In this document: positions 21,983-34,504 of the stretch, in pieces
How positions within the stretch are numbered: position 1 is the first letter of the stretch
How the letters are laid out: every line of letters starts with the position of its first letter
DNA from: Ashinkailepas kermadecensis
Lineage: Eukaryota > Arthropoda > Thecostraca > Neolepadidae
Length of the DNA stretch: 64,000 nt
Reading direction: 5' to 3'
NCBI GenBank assembly: GCA_034440615.1
Contig: JAOTOM010002922.1
Span: 1 to 64,000, forward strand
The notes under the pieces: generated by a model
What the model saw: only the letters and a program-made list of their open reading frames with translations
Told to the model about the DNA's origin: nothing
The model's database searches: none
Translations under genes and position numbers: made by a program

Positions 21983-24690
21983 CAGTGGCGTACCGAAGTG
22001 GGACATTGGAGCAGTTCCCCCCCCCCCCTCCCTGAGAGGTTGTGGGTCCCAACAATCGCGCCGGGGTTCGGAAAAATAGCGCCAGGCTCTCTAAAAATCC
22101 TGCAGGTGTTTCCAACAATCGCACCGGGGCCCATACAAATAACACTCGGGGTACCAAAAAGTGGCGCAGGGGCCCCAAAATCCCACCAAGACCGCTGAAA
22201 ATCACACTGGGGGCTTCAAGAATCGTTCCGGGACCCTAAAAATGACGCCGAGACCTCCAAAATGTGACACCGGGCCCCTGAAATTACCGCTGGGGCCCCA
22301 AAAAAGTCGCGCCGGGACCCCGAAAAGTCGCCCCAGTGTACCAGAAAATCATAGTAATGCCTTAAAAGGTTGGGCCAGGCCCTGGAAATCACACTGGGGG
22401 CCAAAACGTCTCGCCGAGACCCCTGAAAATGACGCTTGGCCCCCAAAAAAACTGGCCGGGCCCTCAAAATCACGTTGGGTACAAAAAGGTCGGGTCGACG
22501 CCCCTGATAATCGCACTGGGGCCCCCAAAGAGTCGGACTGGAACCCCTGAAAATCACGCTGGTGGCACAAAAAGTCGTCCCGTGGTCCTTGAAAATCACG
22601 ATGGGGCTGCAAAAATACGGGCTGAGCCACTGAAAATCACGCTGTGGGCCTCAGATGTTTGCGCCTGGGCCCCGAAAATCACGCTAGGGGCCGACACAAA
22701 TTCGTGCCGAGATTCTAGAAAATTCCAACGGGGACCCCAAAAGGTTGGGCCAAGGCCCATGAAAATCACGCTGAGTCTGAAGGTCCTGAACCAAACAGTC
22801 GCGCCGGGGAACCGCAAAATCACGCTAGGGGCTCGACAGGTCGCACCGGGGACCCAAAAGTCTCATCGAGAACATCCAATAAATGAAGCCAGGGCAACGA
22901 AAAATGCAGTCCGGACACGGAAAATCACTCTGGGGCAATAGCTTGGAGCAATCGCTCCAAATGAAAACAAAGCGTGTTGGGCCCCCAAAGACGTGTCGAG
23001 GCCACTAAAACTCGCGATAGGCATACAAAAAATGACGACAGGATCTAAAAAATCGTACTTAGACCCAAAAACGTCGCACCGCTGCACTTGGAAATCACAC
23101 TAGGGGCCCAAAAAGTCTCACCGGCACCCCACAAGTCGCAGCTGGCTTTTCAATATTCAATTTCTACACTTAATGTCATTCTGCGGCCACAAAAACTGCG
23201 CCAAACACCCCAAAAACGCGTCGGGCCCCGGAATAGAAGGGCGTTGGAACACCGAAAAAAATACACACAGAAGAATCGTACCGGGGCCCAACAATATCGC
23301 GTAGGAGGCTCAGAAAAAAAGAATTCGGCCCAAAAAAATCACAAAGGGACTTCATGGAGTAGACCCGTTCTCCTTAGAGCATTTCTTCTCTGAAGGGTGC
23401 CATCGGCTGAAAAAAAAAACTCGTTGAGCAGCCGCAGTGGCATTCCAAAGAGGCAAATGCCCCCCCCCCCATCCTAAGGAGGTGGGCTCCCAAGAACCCA
23501 AGAATCGCGCTGGAGTCCCCAATAGTGGTTCTGGGTCCCCATAAATTCGCGTCGGGGCCACCGAATTAGGGGTTATAAATAAATACAGCGGGCACCAAAA
23601 ACTTGCACCAGGCCCGAACATTTTTGCTGGGGAACACCAAAATCGCTCTGGGGCCCAGATAAGTACAACACGCCCAGCAAACTATCGCCAAGCCCCCCCG
23701 AATATCGCGTTTGGGACCCAAAATATATATCGGTAGTCCCATAAATTCTGGTCGGAGCATCCAAAATTTCCCTCGGGGCTAAAAACAATTGGCGTCGATG
23801 GCCTCAAAAATACACAGCGTAGCCCCAGAATCGTATCGGAACCCGACAGGAATCAAGCCGCAGCCCTACGAAATAAAGAGGGATTCCGAAAAATAAATAT
23901 CCGAGCCAGGAAAATCGCTCCTTAGCTCAAAACATATCAGGTGCCTTAACAAATATCAGGTGCATACGGCACCGAAACACGCACCGAAGCCCGAAAAATC
24001 GCGGAGGGACACAAAAATGTCCCCAGGGGCCCGAAAAATCAGGCCGTGGCTCGAGCACAGCAAATTGCGTCGAGCCCAGAAAACTGGAGTCCGATCCCCC
24101 AGAACCACGCGCCTGGGTCCGAAAAGTCGCGACGGGACCTCGATAAATTATACCGGATCCCTAATATCGTGCTGGGATTCAACAAATGTGAGCGAAGAAC
24201 CCCAAATATGCACAGCAGGCCCATAAGAGCACAACCTGAGGACGAAAATGCACCGGACCCCCCAAAGCGCACCGAGTCTGGCAAAGAGCGGCAGGGCCTT
24301 CAGGCATGCGTTGCATCTCTAAATAACCACATCGGGGGCTGGAAAACAAAACACAACGGGGCCCCCAAAGCACACCGGGGCCGTGAGACCGCATGGGGCC
24401 TCAAAAACAGGCTGAGACCCTAAAAAATCGACATGGTCGTAGAAAAGCAACAAAAAGACCGGGCACTAAATGAACACTTCGGGGTCTGCGAAAACGCGCC
24501 GATACATACAAAATCGTCGGTGCACCAAAAAGCAACAAAACTAAGGAAAAGAGCCAGCGACGCAAAACTTAGCCGGGCCCCTAACAAAACTTGGCTAGAG
24601 CCCTAAAACACATCCGAAGACAAAGAAAAGCGGAAAGGTCCCAAAACTAACACCTCACTAGAGCCTCAGACCGGTAGCCAATCTGGAAGC
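21983..24690. repeat. Degenerate 21-bp GC-rich repeat, ~2.7 kb
   Basis: The block starts with CAGTGGCGTACCGAAG and a C-run. Units near 21 bp then alternate between two types: GGGGCCCCAAAAAGTCGCGC-like and GGGACCCCTGAAAATCACGC-like, giving a loose 42-bp dimer. Divergence is high and increases to the right. A second start-like sequence (GCAGTGGCATTCC plus a C-run) lies near 23429. A related, shorter block sits at 60855-61604. Because 21 is divisible by three, long open frames appear on both strands; they are not genes. Confidence 0.85.
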
Positions 24691-26062
24691 GTATTTAATC
24701 AAATGGATGAGGGGCATCAAAACTCAGCGGTTATCCGGATTACTTAGCCACCAGAAAACGCGGGAAGAAAAGAACTAATCATCGAATTGAATTCAGGATG
24801 GGCCCTTGTGGCTCTTAAGTCTGGACACGTTATGATCTTATGAGGTGCCGTGTGTTGTCACCTGTCAGCTATTCTGCACTGAATTGTTGGTCCCCAAAAT
24901 AAGCGCTTGCATTCCGTTTCAGCTGGGTGCCACGTGCAGTAGTTGTAGCATTTCGTTTCAAGTGGCGGATATTCTAAGGTGCACGATGTGTACTACAGAA
25001 ATGATTGAGGTGACTAATCACCTATTATTGGAGTTAGGCCCCGAGGACAAACACCATACAATGTATTTTTATTCATTGCGTTTTTCTTTGCCCCAGTCTG
25101 TTAGCCTGCCAATCTTGGTCTGCCACACACCGGTTCAAATAATTTTCAAGCAGCGATCACCGGCTTTTCCTGTTTCTTATCCTTTCCAGCATCAATCATG
25201 AGACTTATTTTGCCATGTGCCAGCAAGTAAGCTACGTTCTTGCTGATTCTTTCTCCTCACCAACATCAGTAAACATCTACAACGGGGGACATCTTAAAGA
25301 CGTATAGTACTATATCAAGGGAACTAGGGCACACCACGTACCCATTAGTGAGGTTGTAATGAGCTTGCACCCCCCCCCCCCCTCCCCCTCCCCACACGCG
25401 CATAACGGAAGTTGATTTTTTAAACAGTAATACTGATGGTTTCACTCGCACCATGAAGATGAACCCATTATTACAAAAGGATCCATCGGTCGTGAAAAGA
25501 GTTCCAAGTCCAGCGAGAAGTGTTAATTTGAAAGTACTTATACTGCGATGATAGTTATTTTTAATACCACATGTTGCTGTTAGCCATAGGCGCGCCCAGT
25601 GGCCTGCCCCCCCACACACTTAGTAGTGAAAGTTGTGTGTTCACTATTAAAATTATCGGGTTCTCTATCAAAAAGTGCTCAACCATGGTACTTTGCAAAA
25701 TTCCTGGGTGCGCCCCTGCTGTTGATCCTGGCCCACCAACTTTCTGAAACGTTCCTACGCCAATGACGTATCGGGAATCGCCAAATCGGAAATCACGATA
25801 AACATGCACGGACACACATTGTCCTCGGTATTCACGATAAACATGTATGGACACACATTAGTCTAGGTTTTGCCAATGTCCTCGGTAATTCAATCCACAC
25901 TGGGAGCCAACAATTGGATGTTTCCTCCCAAATCGTCCCTCCATCTTACTCGGCAGATCTTGCTCTATCACCGATAACAAATCGATGCTTCTCCTGTGGT
26001 AACTAAAGGGTGTCCTCGTTAGTGGCCGCCAGTACATATTCCTCGGTAGTCACGGTAAACAC
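24691..26062. other. Intergenic, nothing recognised
   Basis: Contains a C-run near 25370-25390 and fragments such as GCGCCCAGTGGCCTGCCCCC near 25590, which resemble the start of the GC-rich repeat family. No gene. Confidence 0.45.
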
Positions 26063-26104
26063 GTATGTGTGTGTGTGTGTGTGTCTGTGTGTATGTGTTT
26101 GTGT
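26063..26104. repeat. (GT)n microsatellite
   Basis: TGTGTGTG run with two interruptions. Confidence 0.9.
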
Positions 26105-27466
26105 GCACTTGTAATTCGTGCATATCGAGGCCATTTTCTGTTTGCACACCTGGCAACCGAGGACATGAAGTGAATACCGAGGACATTTTTGACGTGCTCG
26201 GTTTTCAAACTCCGTCTGGAGCATTGTCAGATGCTTACCAGTCCCCCGACAAATTTGCTCGACATCCTCAGTTTTCATCATATACGTGACCGTGTGTGTC
26301 CAGCAGGTCTGTATGTGTGTACTGTGCAGATAAAGTGTGAGCAAGCCGAAAGTTGCAGTGCAGACGCGACGCGCTCATGTTTGCAACTTGACACCACTCA
26401 TGATTGCAACTTGGTGCAAGGTCGGCAGGGTGTCGGAGTGAGGCGGCCGCGCCAGTTGGCCCCGGCCGACTCGCCTTGCGGCGGGCGGCCGGCACACGCG
26501 TTCAGGAAAATCTGTTCTTGCAAAGGGATTAGCGCTTCGGTTAGACATATTTTTACTACTCTAATGAGATGGGATAGGACTACGGCTTGGAGGTTAGGAG
26601 TTAAGACAGCTAGTATGGACCACACAACCAGTCGTCACGCTTTAACGGGTGAAGATGCTTGAATGAAACTTTCAGCGTTTGCTTACTTTTAGAGATGCAA
26701 CAAAATACCCCAGGGGAATTTTTGAAATCTTTCGTTTTTGATGACTTACCTGTTTTCCATATTTGCTATTAGGAATAAATATCGAAGATTCTTGCTAAGT
26801 TAAGCAATTTATATGGGGGTAAGCTTACTTAAAACAAAGTTTCTCGGTGTGTTGTATCAATTAGACACAAACCAAGTAAATAAAGTCGAAAACTCAAAAT
26901 TATGTAAATAAAAAAGTTGTATTTTTGAGTGCGCGAAAGTTTTGGGACCACGGTCCATTTCGTCGTCCTTTTCTGATTCCGAGCAAGTTTTGTTTGTAAA
27001 ATCTACAAAATGAACTCCCCAGAGCATACAACATGACGTCAATCGTGACCACATGTACCCCCTGTTGACGTCACATCTTGAGATGATAAAATGCTGCGAG
27101 TGGTTTCTAGTCATATTCGTCGAGCGCGTTCCGATGACACGTCTTCCGGGTTCGTGCGACGATTAGTTTGGATATTAGATGGTAATATAATGAGTCCCCA
27201 CCCCTCCCCCGAGACGGGGTGTGACGATCGTACCGGAATGACGGGAAGGGTTAATGTATTGCCTCTAAATTATATGTTCCACCGTTTAATACCTGGGGAA
27301 TACGTCGCGCTGACAACGAAGGAATTTCTTCAGATTCCTGAACAAGAATCATCATCATCATACTAGGTTGTTGCAGGAAACCTATTCCAATATTGAAGAC
27401 GATAAAGTTTGGGAATATTTATGGGGATGTGACATCCTTCATTCATGGTGAAAGCAAACCAGATTC
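26105..27466. other. Intergenic, nothing recognised
   Basis: ORFs near 26190-26660 and 27090-27366 do not resemble known families. The sequence near 27205 (CCCCGAGACGGGGTGTGA...GGGTTAATGTAT) recurs inverted near 30790-30830, indicating a dispersed repeat. Confidence 0.4.
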
Positions 27467-27480
27467 TGGTGTAGTGACAG

Positions 27481-27647
27481 GGGACGAGTGGTCTAGGAGT
27501 AAGATGCTCGTCTCACAATCGAAAGATTGTGGGTTCGAGTCTCACCTGTCGCTACTCTTCGCCCGCGACTAATCGGCGTGAGAGACTGGCGACGCTATAT
27601 GACTCAACGGTCGACGTGTCGTAAAAACCAATAACCAACCAACCAAC
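27481..27647 (+). mobile_element. tRNA-SINE type A, full length, 14-bp TSD
   Basis: It starts GGGACGAGTGGTCTAGGAG and has the B box GGTTCGAGTCTC, a central hairpin domain and an AACC-rich tail. It is bounded by the perfect duplication TGGTGTAGTGACAG at 27467-27480 and 27648-27661. This copy defines the family's ends and shows LINE-type retrotransposition. The tRNA-like head resembles a proline-type A box, but the anticodon region is not a functional tRNA. Confidence 0.95.
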
Positions 27648-27661
27648 TGGTGTAGTGACAG

Positions 27662-29827
27662 TACTTCCTCGCTTGATGAAACTAATCAGCTGAGCTAATG
27701 TGCATACATAGGTTTGCTTTCCGAAGTGATTAAAGGTGGATTAAAGGATACCAAGCTGGACCTCGGATGATCTTTTTCAGCTTCTGAGTTCATCGGGTTT
27801 TAGGCCGAGATGGATAGACTGATGGTTTCGGGGCTTTCCGACTTTGGGAGTTTCGCACTGCATGAGTTCAATACTGAACTCCATCATAACCCTATGGCAA
27901 CACGTGACGGTCACCACATTATCTGTCTTTCATTTTGATGAAGTGGGAGGCGCAGCCGCATCTTTTCGTCCAGCTCCATCAACTTTAACCACACAATTGA
28001 TATTGACTGATGTGACAGGGAGCACCATGAGGTGTGGGGCTGCAGTAGCTGACAAGGATCTTCCTATTTCTTGCAGCGGGATCACTACTGAGCATATCAC
28101 GGCTTTTGCTAGCATAGGCGAAATTACTCGAAAAACTAACAAATATACTTTTGAAACGTGACTCAGCGGTGACGATATCCCTAGCATTACTTGGGCCAAC
28201 ATGATGAATACGTTTTGCACGTTCAAATGTATCAATCAGGATTCCTTGTCAGCTGTTGGGGTCACGCACCTTATAATGCTCCTGGTCAGGCCAGTGCATG
28301 TCAGCACTGTCGTCAGAGATGCTGGAACCGGAGGAAGGGGGACACAGCGGGAGTACATCTGACACTGTCAAAATGTTGTACACAAATTTTATACAGAATG
28401 ACCATGGTTGGGAAGAATGCCTGAACACACTGCTCATGTTTTTCTTCAACAAACCAGTCTTAAAGTGCTGATTCGCCTTCTGAATGAAACGTGACATTCA
28501 GCGGCTAATTCGACGGATGATTCGGTTAATTTAGTGTTTTGTAAATAGAGCTGAACACAACACGGCATAGACCACCGCTGTAGGGTGTGTTTGTCGCTAC
28601 CCGCCTCCAGTGTCATTCGCCGGCGAGCAATGACACGGGAATATTTCGAGTTCTTTGGGGAGAGGCGTCCGGTCCATCCATTGCTATGGCACATCAGAAT
28701 AGTCCCGAATAAAGTGAAGGTTCAGGTGACATGTCACTGGCCTGACATGGAAGGAGACGGAAGATTACCTTTCGAGGTTACGCTATATTTACATTACGTT
28801 ACATTGCATTGCATTTTGCCACCTCAGCCAGCAATCGAACAAATGTGTGCTACCTCTCCAAGTATTTCCAAGCGGAGATTTCTAGCGAAACAAAAGAAAG
28901 GCCAGCGTGCTGCATGTGATCAGCTGTCGCGATTGATACACCATCTGCATACTTCTGGTTACTAATGATATCTTAGATTAGCTTGGACCTCGCAGTGGAG
29001 GGATTAATTATACCCCTCTAAGGTTTCCTGGCATCGCTCATAACCCGTCCAAGGCATCACTTTGGTAATTTCTCCTATCATCCGACAATTGATGAAGGTG
29101 CATGATGTCAAAGATTTAGGTGCAGTCTATTAAATTAACGAAGTCATGGTCGGTCAAAATCAGATGACGACCTCTTCTCAGAGCAGTCCTTAGATGTGCA
29201 TTGAATATATCTCACAAACCATATAGATACAGCCAAAAGTTAAGTTGAAGTGGAGAGAAATGATTATGGTAATGCTAAGGAACAAAAAAGTAACCTCAGG
29301 TGATGTCATCGGGTCAAATGGCAACCTAGACCTTGATATTTTTCACGTAATGTTGTTGCTAATTAATATTTTTTGAAAACCTGAAGACACGTACGGACAG
29401 ATTATATCCCTCAATAGTGTTCTATATTACAAGTCACTGTCTGACATGGCCACTGATGGATGACCCGATACTTGTCGAGAGTAGAGTTGCCCACATTTTC
29501 TTCCAAACACTGGTATAAGACGCGGCACGGGCACAGCAGATTCTGGCACGGCACGACACATAGCACAGCAAGCTGGATGATGGCACACCGAAAGGCACGG
29601 GGAAAGAAAATGGGTCATCTTAAGAACGAGGGAATCATGATTGATGACGAAAGCAACCAATACCAGAGCTGCAAAACATTCCACACATTGACAGCAGCGC
29701 TGTCTCTACATTTCAAAGTTGTTCCATACACCTTTACTTGAGCCCTTTTGCTTGGTAATCGTGGAAACCTGGGTTCAGCATGACGACAATTTTAGATGCA
29801 TGTTTTAATTTTATTGCTTGGGATAAG
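27662..29827. other. Spacer with unassigned ORFs
   Basis: Short overlapping ORFs at 27844-28161, 28191-28424 and 28585-28965 show no family I recognise. Closely spaced stops suggest an old decayed element at best. Confidence 0.35.
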
Positions 29828-29900
29828 CCGGCACTGGCACGGCAGTGCACAGTGTGACAACTCAAGGGAAAAACTGGCCAGAAATGCATTTCTCGACCAT
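29828..29900 (+). repeat. Dispersed ~70-bp repeat (also 33813-33890, -)
   Basis: The block GTGCACAGTGTGACAACTC then AGGGAAAAACTGGCC recurs inverted at 33813-33890. It may be the arm of a MITE. It supplies the last codons of the HARBI1-like pseudogene's open frame. Confidence 0.6.
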
Positions 29901-31534
29901 TTTTTGATGCCATATTCGTGGCGCCATGGCATCAGCAAATGCTTGACGCACACCAGTCGGTCCAGCGCTCGCCAGTCCACCAGTCCACCAGCGCGCCAGC
30001 CAGTCTGCGTTGTCCCCGCCGGCGAGACATATGGTATGCATGATGCCACATGCTCTGTGAAGCACCAACAACTTATGTCCTACCACACTTTTATGTCGTA
30101 CAACACGTGAGGGCACTGGGCGGGCCCAAACATGGATTTGAGGGCGTACCACATATGGTCCATGCTGAAAGGTTAAATAGTTGGTGGGGAAAGCTAGCCA
30201 GGGGTGGGGGTGGGGGTGATCTCCCAAAGGCATACAACGCTAAATTCCTGCAAGTATTCAATATGAACTCTACTTAAACTTACGACACTATCTGGACGGC
30301 GAAATCAATGTCGTGGACGCGAAGCTGCTTCCCGTCCACGACCGAAAAACGGCGCTTCAGGATGCCGAATAGTTGGCATGAGCGTCATTGTACCTGGGAA
30401 AATGTGCATTCGTGGTGTGCAATGAAGCAGAACGACGGATAACCACGGATCGGGGCCTTGAAAAAAGGTTTCTCAATTAAGCCGAGTTAAATTGCTTTAC
30501 GCGGTCATCCTCAGACCATTCCTCCACACGAGCTCGGGCTGATCCACTCCGCCGTGCCATCCATCCGCCATTCCTTCCATTATGCTAGAGCATTCTTTTA
30601 ATAATTGGTGGCACATATAATGTTGGCCTTGGCCGTACCTCTTCTGCACGTCCGTTGTTGGGCGGTCAAATGGCGTCATCAGCCATGGCAGGAGGGGGTA
30701 GCCGGAATCGCCCAGGATAAGGCCCCCTGCTCTGCCAACCGGCCGTTCGGCTGACATCCTGAAAAAAATATGTAATTTGAAAATATACATTAACCCTCCG
30801 GTCAGATCCTCACACCCCGTCTCGAGGGGGGTTGACACTAGGGGGCGCTACCGCGGGCCGTTCTTTCCCCATGCGCGGAAAACCTTAGGGTGAGGTGGGG
30901 GTGGGGGCTCATATCACCTCTCCCCCGAGATGTGGCGGGTTAATATTCAGGACAACTGACTTAAGAGCGCACACCAGAGGCCATGGCAGCAGCACTGAAA
31001 ACCAGGCGAGTGCAATGGCCTGCCCGGTGCACGATAACTACATGAAGGAAGTGCTGTTTAGTGGACCAAAAGTCAGAGGGCTGAGTGTACAACAAAAGGG
31101 CTAGGTAGCACTGGCGCTACCCACCTTAAATAGTAAATTCCCTGGTGTGAACGGGGACTGTGGCCCGTCCTCGGCTACGTCACTGACTTGACAAAATACT
31201 TCGCTCACAGATTGGGCAGGTCCGACGTGCGCATCACACGTGGGTCGTGCCAGCGGCCGGGCGCGTGCACCGAGAGGTGCAGCAGCTCACGGCCCGGACC
31301 GCTGACGGCCATGACGTTCAGGGAGGTCTGGTGATGTCTGTTTATGTACACGTCCTCGTCGGCCACCGGCATACGTATCCGGATATCAGGTCGCGGTGCG
31401 ATGCGGTGGCCGGCACTGGGAAGCCCCGGCAGGTCGCGGTGCGATGCGATGGTCGGCACGGGGAAGCCCCAGCTGGACGCCGCGACGCGCCGGCTGGCGG
31501 GGTGTTTTGACCGGGTAACCTGATCCAGCGATCG
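29862..31534 (-). pseudogene. HARBI1/PIF-Harbinger transposase, spliced, broken
   Basis: Four exon-like blocks read right to left. A (31534-31209) includes DEDVYINRHHQTSLNV and GRWHDPRVMRTSDLPN, the DDE_Tnp_4 middle. B (30758-30639) has GLILGDSGYPLLPWLMTPF, including the second catalytic Asp. C (30393-30284) has YNDAH and, in a shifted frame, QLFGILKRRFSVVDGKQLR. D (30054-29862) has ACGIMHTICLAGGD. The three introns have GT-AG ends (donors GTGAGC, GTACGG, GTAAGT), and the phases join correctly: CT|G, AG|G and TC|A. Defects: a 43-bp tandem duplication in A that shifts the frame, no GxIDGTH-type first Asp, and a small deletion plus frameshift in C. It is either a decayed domesticated gene or an intron-bearing PIF element. 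Confidence 0.82.
31389..31474. repeat. 43-bp tandem duplication in HARBI1-like exon
   Basis: Two copies start GGTCGCGGTGCGATGCG at 31389 and 31432. The 43-bp period shifts the reading frame. Confidence 0.9.
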
Positions 31535-31652
31535 CTGTGCAAAAAAAATCCCCTAACGACGAGGCGACTAAGTCGAGATAGGTCGCGTAGAGTGTTTCCC
31601 ATGGCAGGGGAGCTGTCCTTGCCTGTAATGGTCTGGTCAGTGTGGTTGGATT

Positions 31653-33435
31653 TTGCGAACAGTGAAAATTGAGGTGCTTGTCAGCAAAGAGGAATTAGTG
31701 GACTTGTTAACCAGGGCAAAAGCGTTTGGGCGTGGAAACTATTATGCTCATGTATTTACTTATAGTTTGCAGTTGGTTATGGAGAAAATTCCTCAGGACT
31801 ATCTCCCGATTGAGTCGTCGATTGTGGACACGAAAAAGGTGGCCGACTTGATCACCAAGAACTTAAAAGGAAAGTCGGTTAAGTGTGAGCGGGCTCAGGG
31901 TAAATTCAGAAGTCAGTTTGCGACTTATCTTTCGGGAGACGAGGTGTTCTACGCATCCCTAAAGCGTGGTGACCACGTCGTAAGTGATGATGAAGCTAAG
32001 ACCCGCCTTGATGACGAGGCCGTGGAGGGAGCGCGAGGGCGACCAGGTAGAATCTACGATCAGCTCAGCGCCCGTTCTCAGCGTCGGGCGTCCTCAAGAG
32101 TTGCTCAACAGCACAGTTCTCTGTAGCTCGTGGAGGCTGCTAGGAAAAGTGCTTGTGCTGAGGGCATGAAGGACGCGGCTTTCGTGCTGCGACAGGTGGG
32201 GGAATAACCGAATCGGCCCAGCAAGATTCGCCGGGCTCTCGGAAGCTCTAAAGTGAGCCAACCCGAGCGCGTGTCAGGAGACCGGGCGGTGACAATATGT
32301 GTGTCAGCTGACTGGTCTGTGCACGACTACCGTATGGTCCGCCGAATGACGAATGATGCGGCGGAGACAGACATCCTGCCTGCCTATGGAAAGGTGCATG
32401 AGGCCAAGGTAGAGTGCTATCCGGCAGTCAACAGCATGCAATTCACCGAGACGTCAGTTCTCCTGGATCATACATCAGCTCTCTACAGGCTCTCCTGGAT
32501 CATACGACGCAGCGGCTGGTGGCATGTCTGCCGTCTGTCGCCCGTACGGACTCAGCTTCACCTGCCCACCAGCAGTCGACGTCATCCAGCACCTGCACTT
32601 CGGCCGTGCTTCACGTCAAATGGAATTTCACGAGGCTACAGGGCAAGTTGTATACAAACAGATAGATGGGAGACGGCGATGAAGCTGCAGAACAAAATCT
32701 GTTCTGTATCACTCTGATGCCTTTGCAACTAACAGTGGGTGGCACTTGCGTCTGGACCAACCCACGCCGTCTTCAATCCGCTTCTGCCGGCCGTTGCGGA
32801 TCCAGTACAAGCGCGAGACAGCAGAGGCCTCTCGGAAAGAACGAGACAGTGACGTACTCAGTAGACGTATCCGAGATACGTCTACTGAGGCCGACCTACG
32901 TCGCCGCAACAGACGGTACCAGTTTCGGAGTGGCGTACAATGTTCAACTCACCATGATTCACAGCAAGGTGGTGAACGCTCTGACCAATACCGGCAGCAG
33001 CATGACATGCACCATTTCTGGGTGCACACCTCATCAGATAAATTACCTGTCTGCTGCCATGGCTCGACCTGCCCGCGAGGGTACATGCCAGCTCGGTCTC
33101 TCAACTATGCATGCCTGAATTCGATGCTTTGAGTGCCTTCTCCACATTTCTTACCGCCTGGAGGTCAAAGTGTGGGCAGTGTCCGGCGAAGTAAACAAGA
33201 TGCGTGTGAAAGAAAGAAGGAAAGAATTACAGCAGCAGTTCCGGGAGAGACTGGGTCTTGTCGTGGATCAGCCATGTGCTAGGTAGGTAGGTACGTCTAA
33301 CGACGGGAACACGGCTCGACGTGCCTTCAGAGACCCATATGTTACCTGTGTGTCATATCTTAGGGATGTATTTTGGAACAATTTCATCAACTTAAGACAA
33401 GGAGATCTTGGATCTATTCTGCGGAGCAATTATTA
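31653..33435 (+). pseudogene. Transib (RAG1-related) transposase remnant
   Basis: Motifs in order, spread over several frames: a N-terminal block open from 31653 with GRPGRIYDQLSARSQRR; VSADWSVHDYRMVRRM and QFTETSV near 32295-32460; SLQALLDHTTQRL near 32478; EATGQVVYKQ near 32640; LMPLQLTVGG; TPSSIRFCRPLRIQYKRE near 32765; VQLTMIHSKVVNALTNT near 32945; FECLLHISYRLEVKVWAV near 33130; and SNDGNTARRAFRDP near 33300, ending at TAG 33433-33435. These match the order of Transib transposases as I know them, which share their core with RAG1. The expected D before GTTGQ and the D of MIDGK appear as other residues, and the C-terminal catalytic Glu region is missing. It is therefore dead. A TAGGTAGGTAGGTA run interrupts it near 33285. 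Confidence 0.75.
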
Positions 33436-34287
33436 GGTCACATTTACAGAGCAGAATGTTCGCATAGCAAACGCTACCTAATAATTAACCAATATATGAG
33501 TGCCCATGGACTTAGCTTATGACGTCATTATGATGTCACTATGCATGACCGGACGTCGATCTTTTAAAACGAGGTACACCAGATAATCATGTAGGTGTGT
33601 GCACAATTTGAGCTGTCTACCTCAATTGGTTCCCGAGATATTTCGCGGAAGCAAAATGAGGGGAGGGGAATGTTCCCGTCACTCTTGTAGGTATTACCTG
33701 TGAAATTCCTGGGTTAAGCAATCTTTAAGACAATAGAGCTTCTCTATATTTTCGAAATGTGAACTCTTTCGATTAAGGCCAAAATCGCCCCTGTAAGTAG
33801 CATACTTTGTCCGCAATGATTTATGGCTAGTTTTTCCCTCGAGTTATCACAGTGTGCAGTGGCACGGGAAATTCTGACATTGCACAGCAAAAGGCACATG
33901 TGCCATTTTACTGGTTGACGTGCCGTACCACTGCGCCAGAAAGTAGCAGCTCTAGTCGAGAGTACGAGCATCGCAAAAAGGGGACCCCCGCCAGTTACAC
34001 TAAGAGACCACATGCTAAGCTGTGCCGTTTTTTTTCGCGGTCGCAAACAAGGGGGTGGCAATGTGATACGCTCCTGAGCGTGCGAGGGTTGCAGTTAAGC
34101 GAACCAAAAGTGTGGTAAGTGCTGAACGATTTTGAATGATGCTTCCCCATCACCCTCCTCCCAAAGGAGGAATTAATCCGCCGCCTTTACCGTATCCTGG
34201 CTAGCGCAGAAGTGTACCAAATCAACACGTAGTTATGTAGATTGTTTCAGCAAAATATCCACTCCGTGGCAAGCTCGCTTCATGTCA
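33436..34287. other. Spacer with a dispersed repeat
   Basis: Contains the inverted copy (33813-33890) of the repeat at 29828-29900. No gene. Confidence 0.5.
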
Positions 34288-34372
34288 GACTAAGCCTGGC
34301 CCAACCTTGGGCAATAGCAATCAGCTGTTGGGGTATCATTTAGCCACATATATGACGCATGTGGCGATTGTG
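34288..34372 (+). mobile_element. Solo arm of the 2317-2835 MITE family
   Basis: GGGCAATAGCAATCAGCTG, ATTTAGCCACATATATGACG and GGCGATTGTG match the arms at 2317-2395 and 2759-2835 in order. No partner arm was found nearby. A GTGC tetranucleotide run follows at 34379-34407. Confidence 0.75.
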
Positions 34373-34504
34373 CGCGGACGGGTGCGTGCGTGCGTGCGTG
34401 CGTGCGTTTCAATCTTCAATCTTCAATCTTGCTTGTGCTCTATGTTAACACTGTATGCTCTTGTGTTGGTGGTGGTTGTCAGTTTTGACACATGCACCGT
34501 TCGG

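Noticed and set aside
22161..23393. Proline/lysine-rich ORFs in the 21-bp GC-rich repeat
   Set aside because: The seven-residue periodicity follows from the 21-bp unit. Frames are open on both strands and the block recurs as noncoding repeat at 60.9 kb.
30311..30341. Small hairpin (GTGGACG...CGTCCAC)
   Set aside because: It lies inside the coding block of the HARBI1-like pseudogene (VVDGKQLRVHD) and is explained by that sequence.
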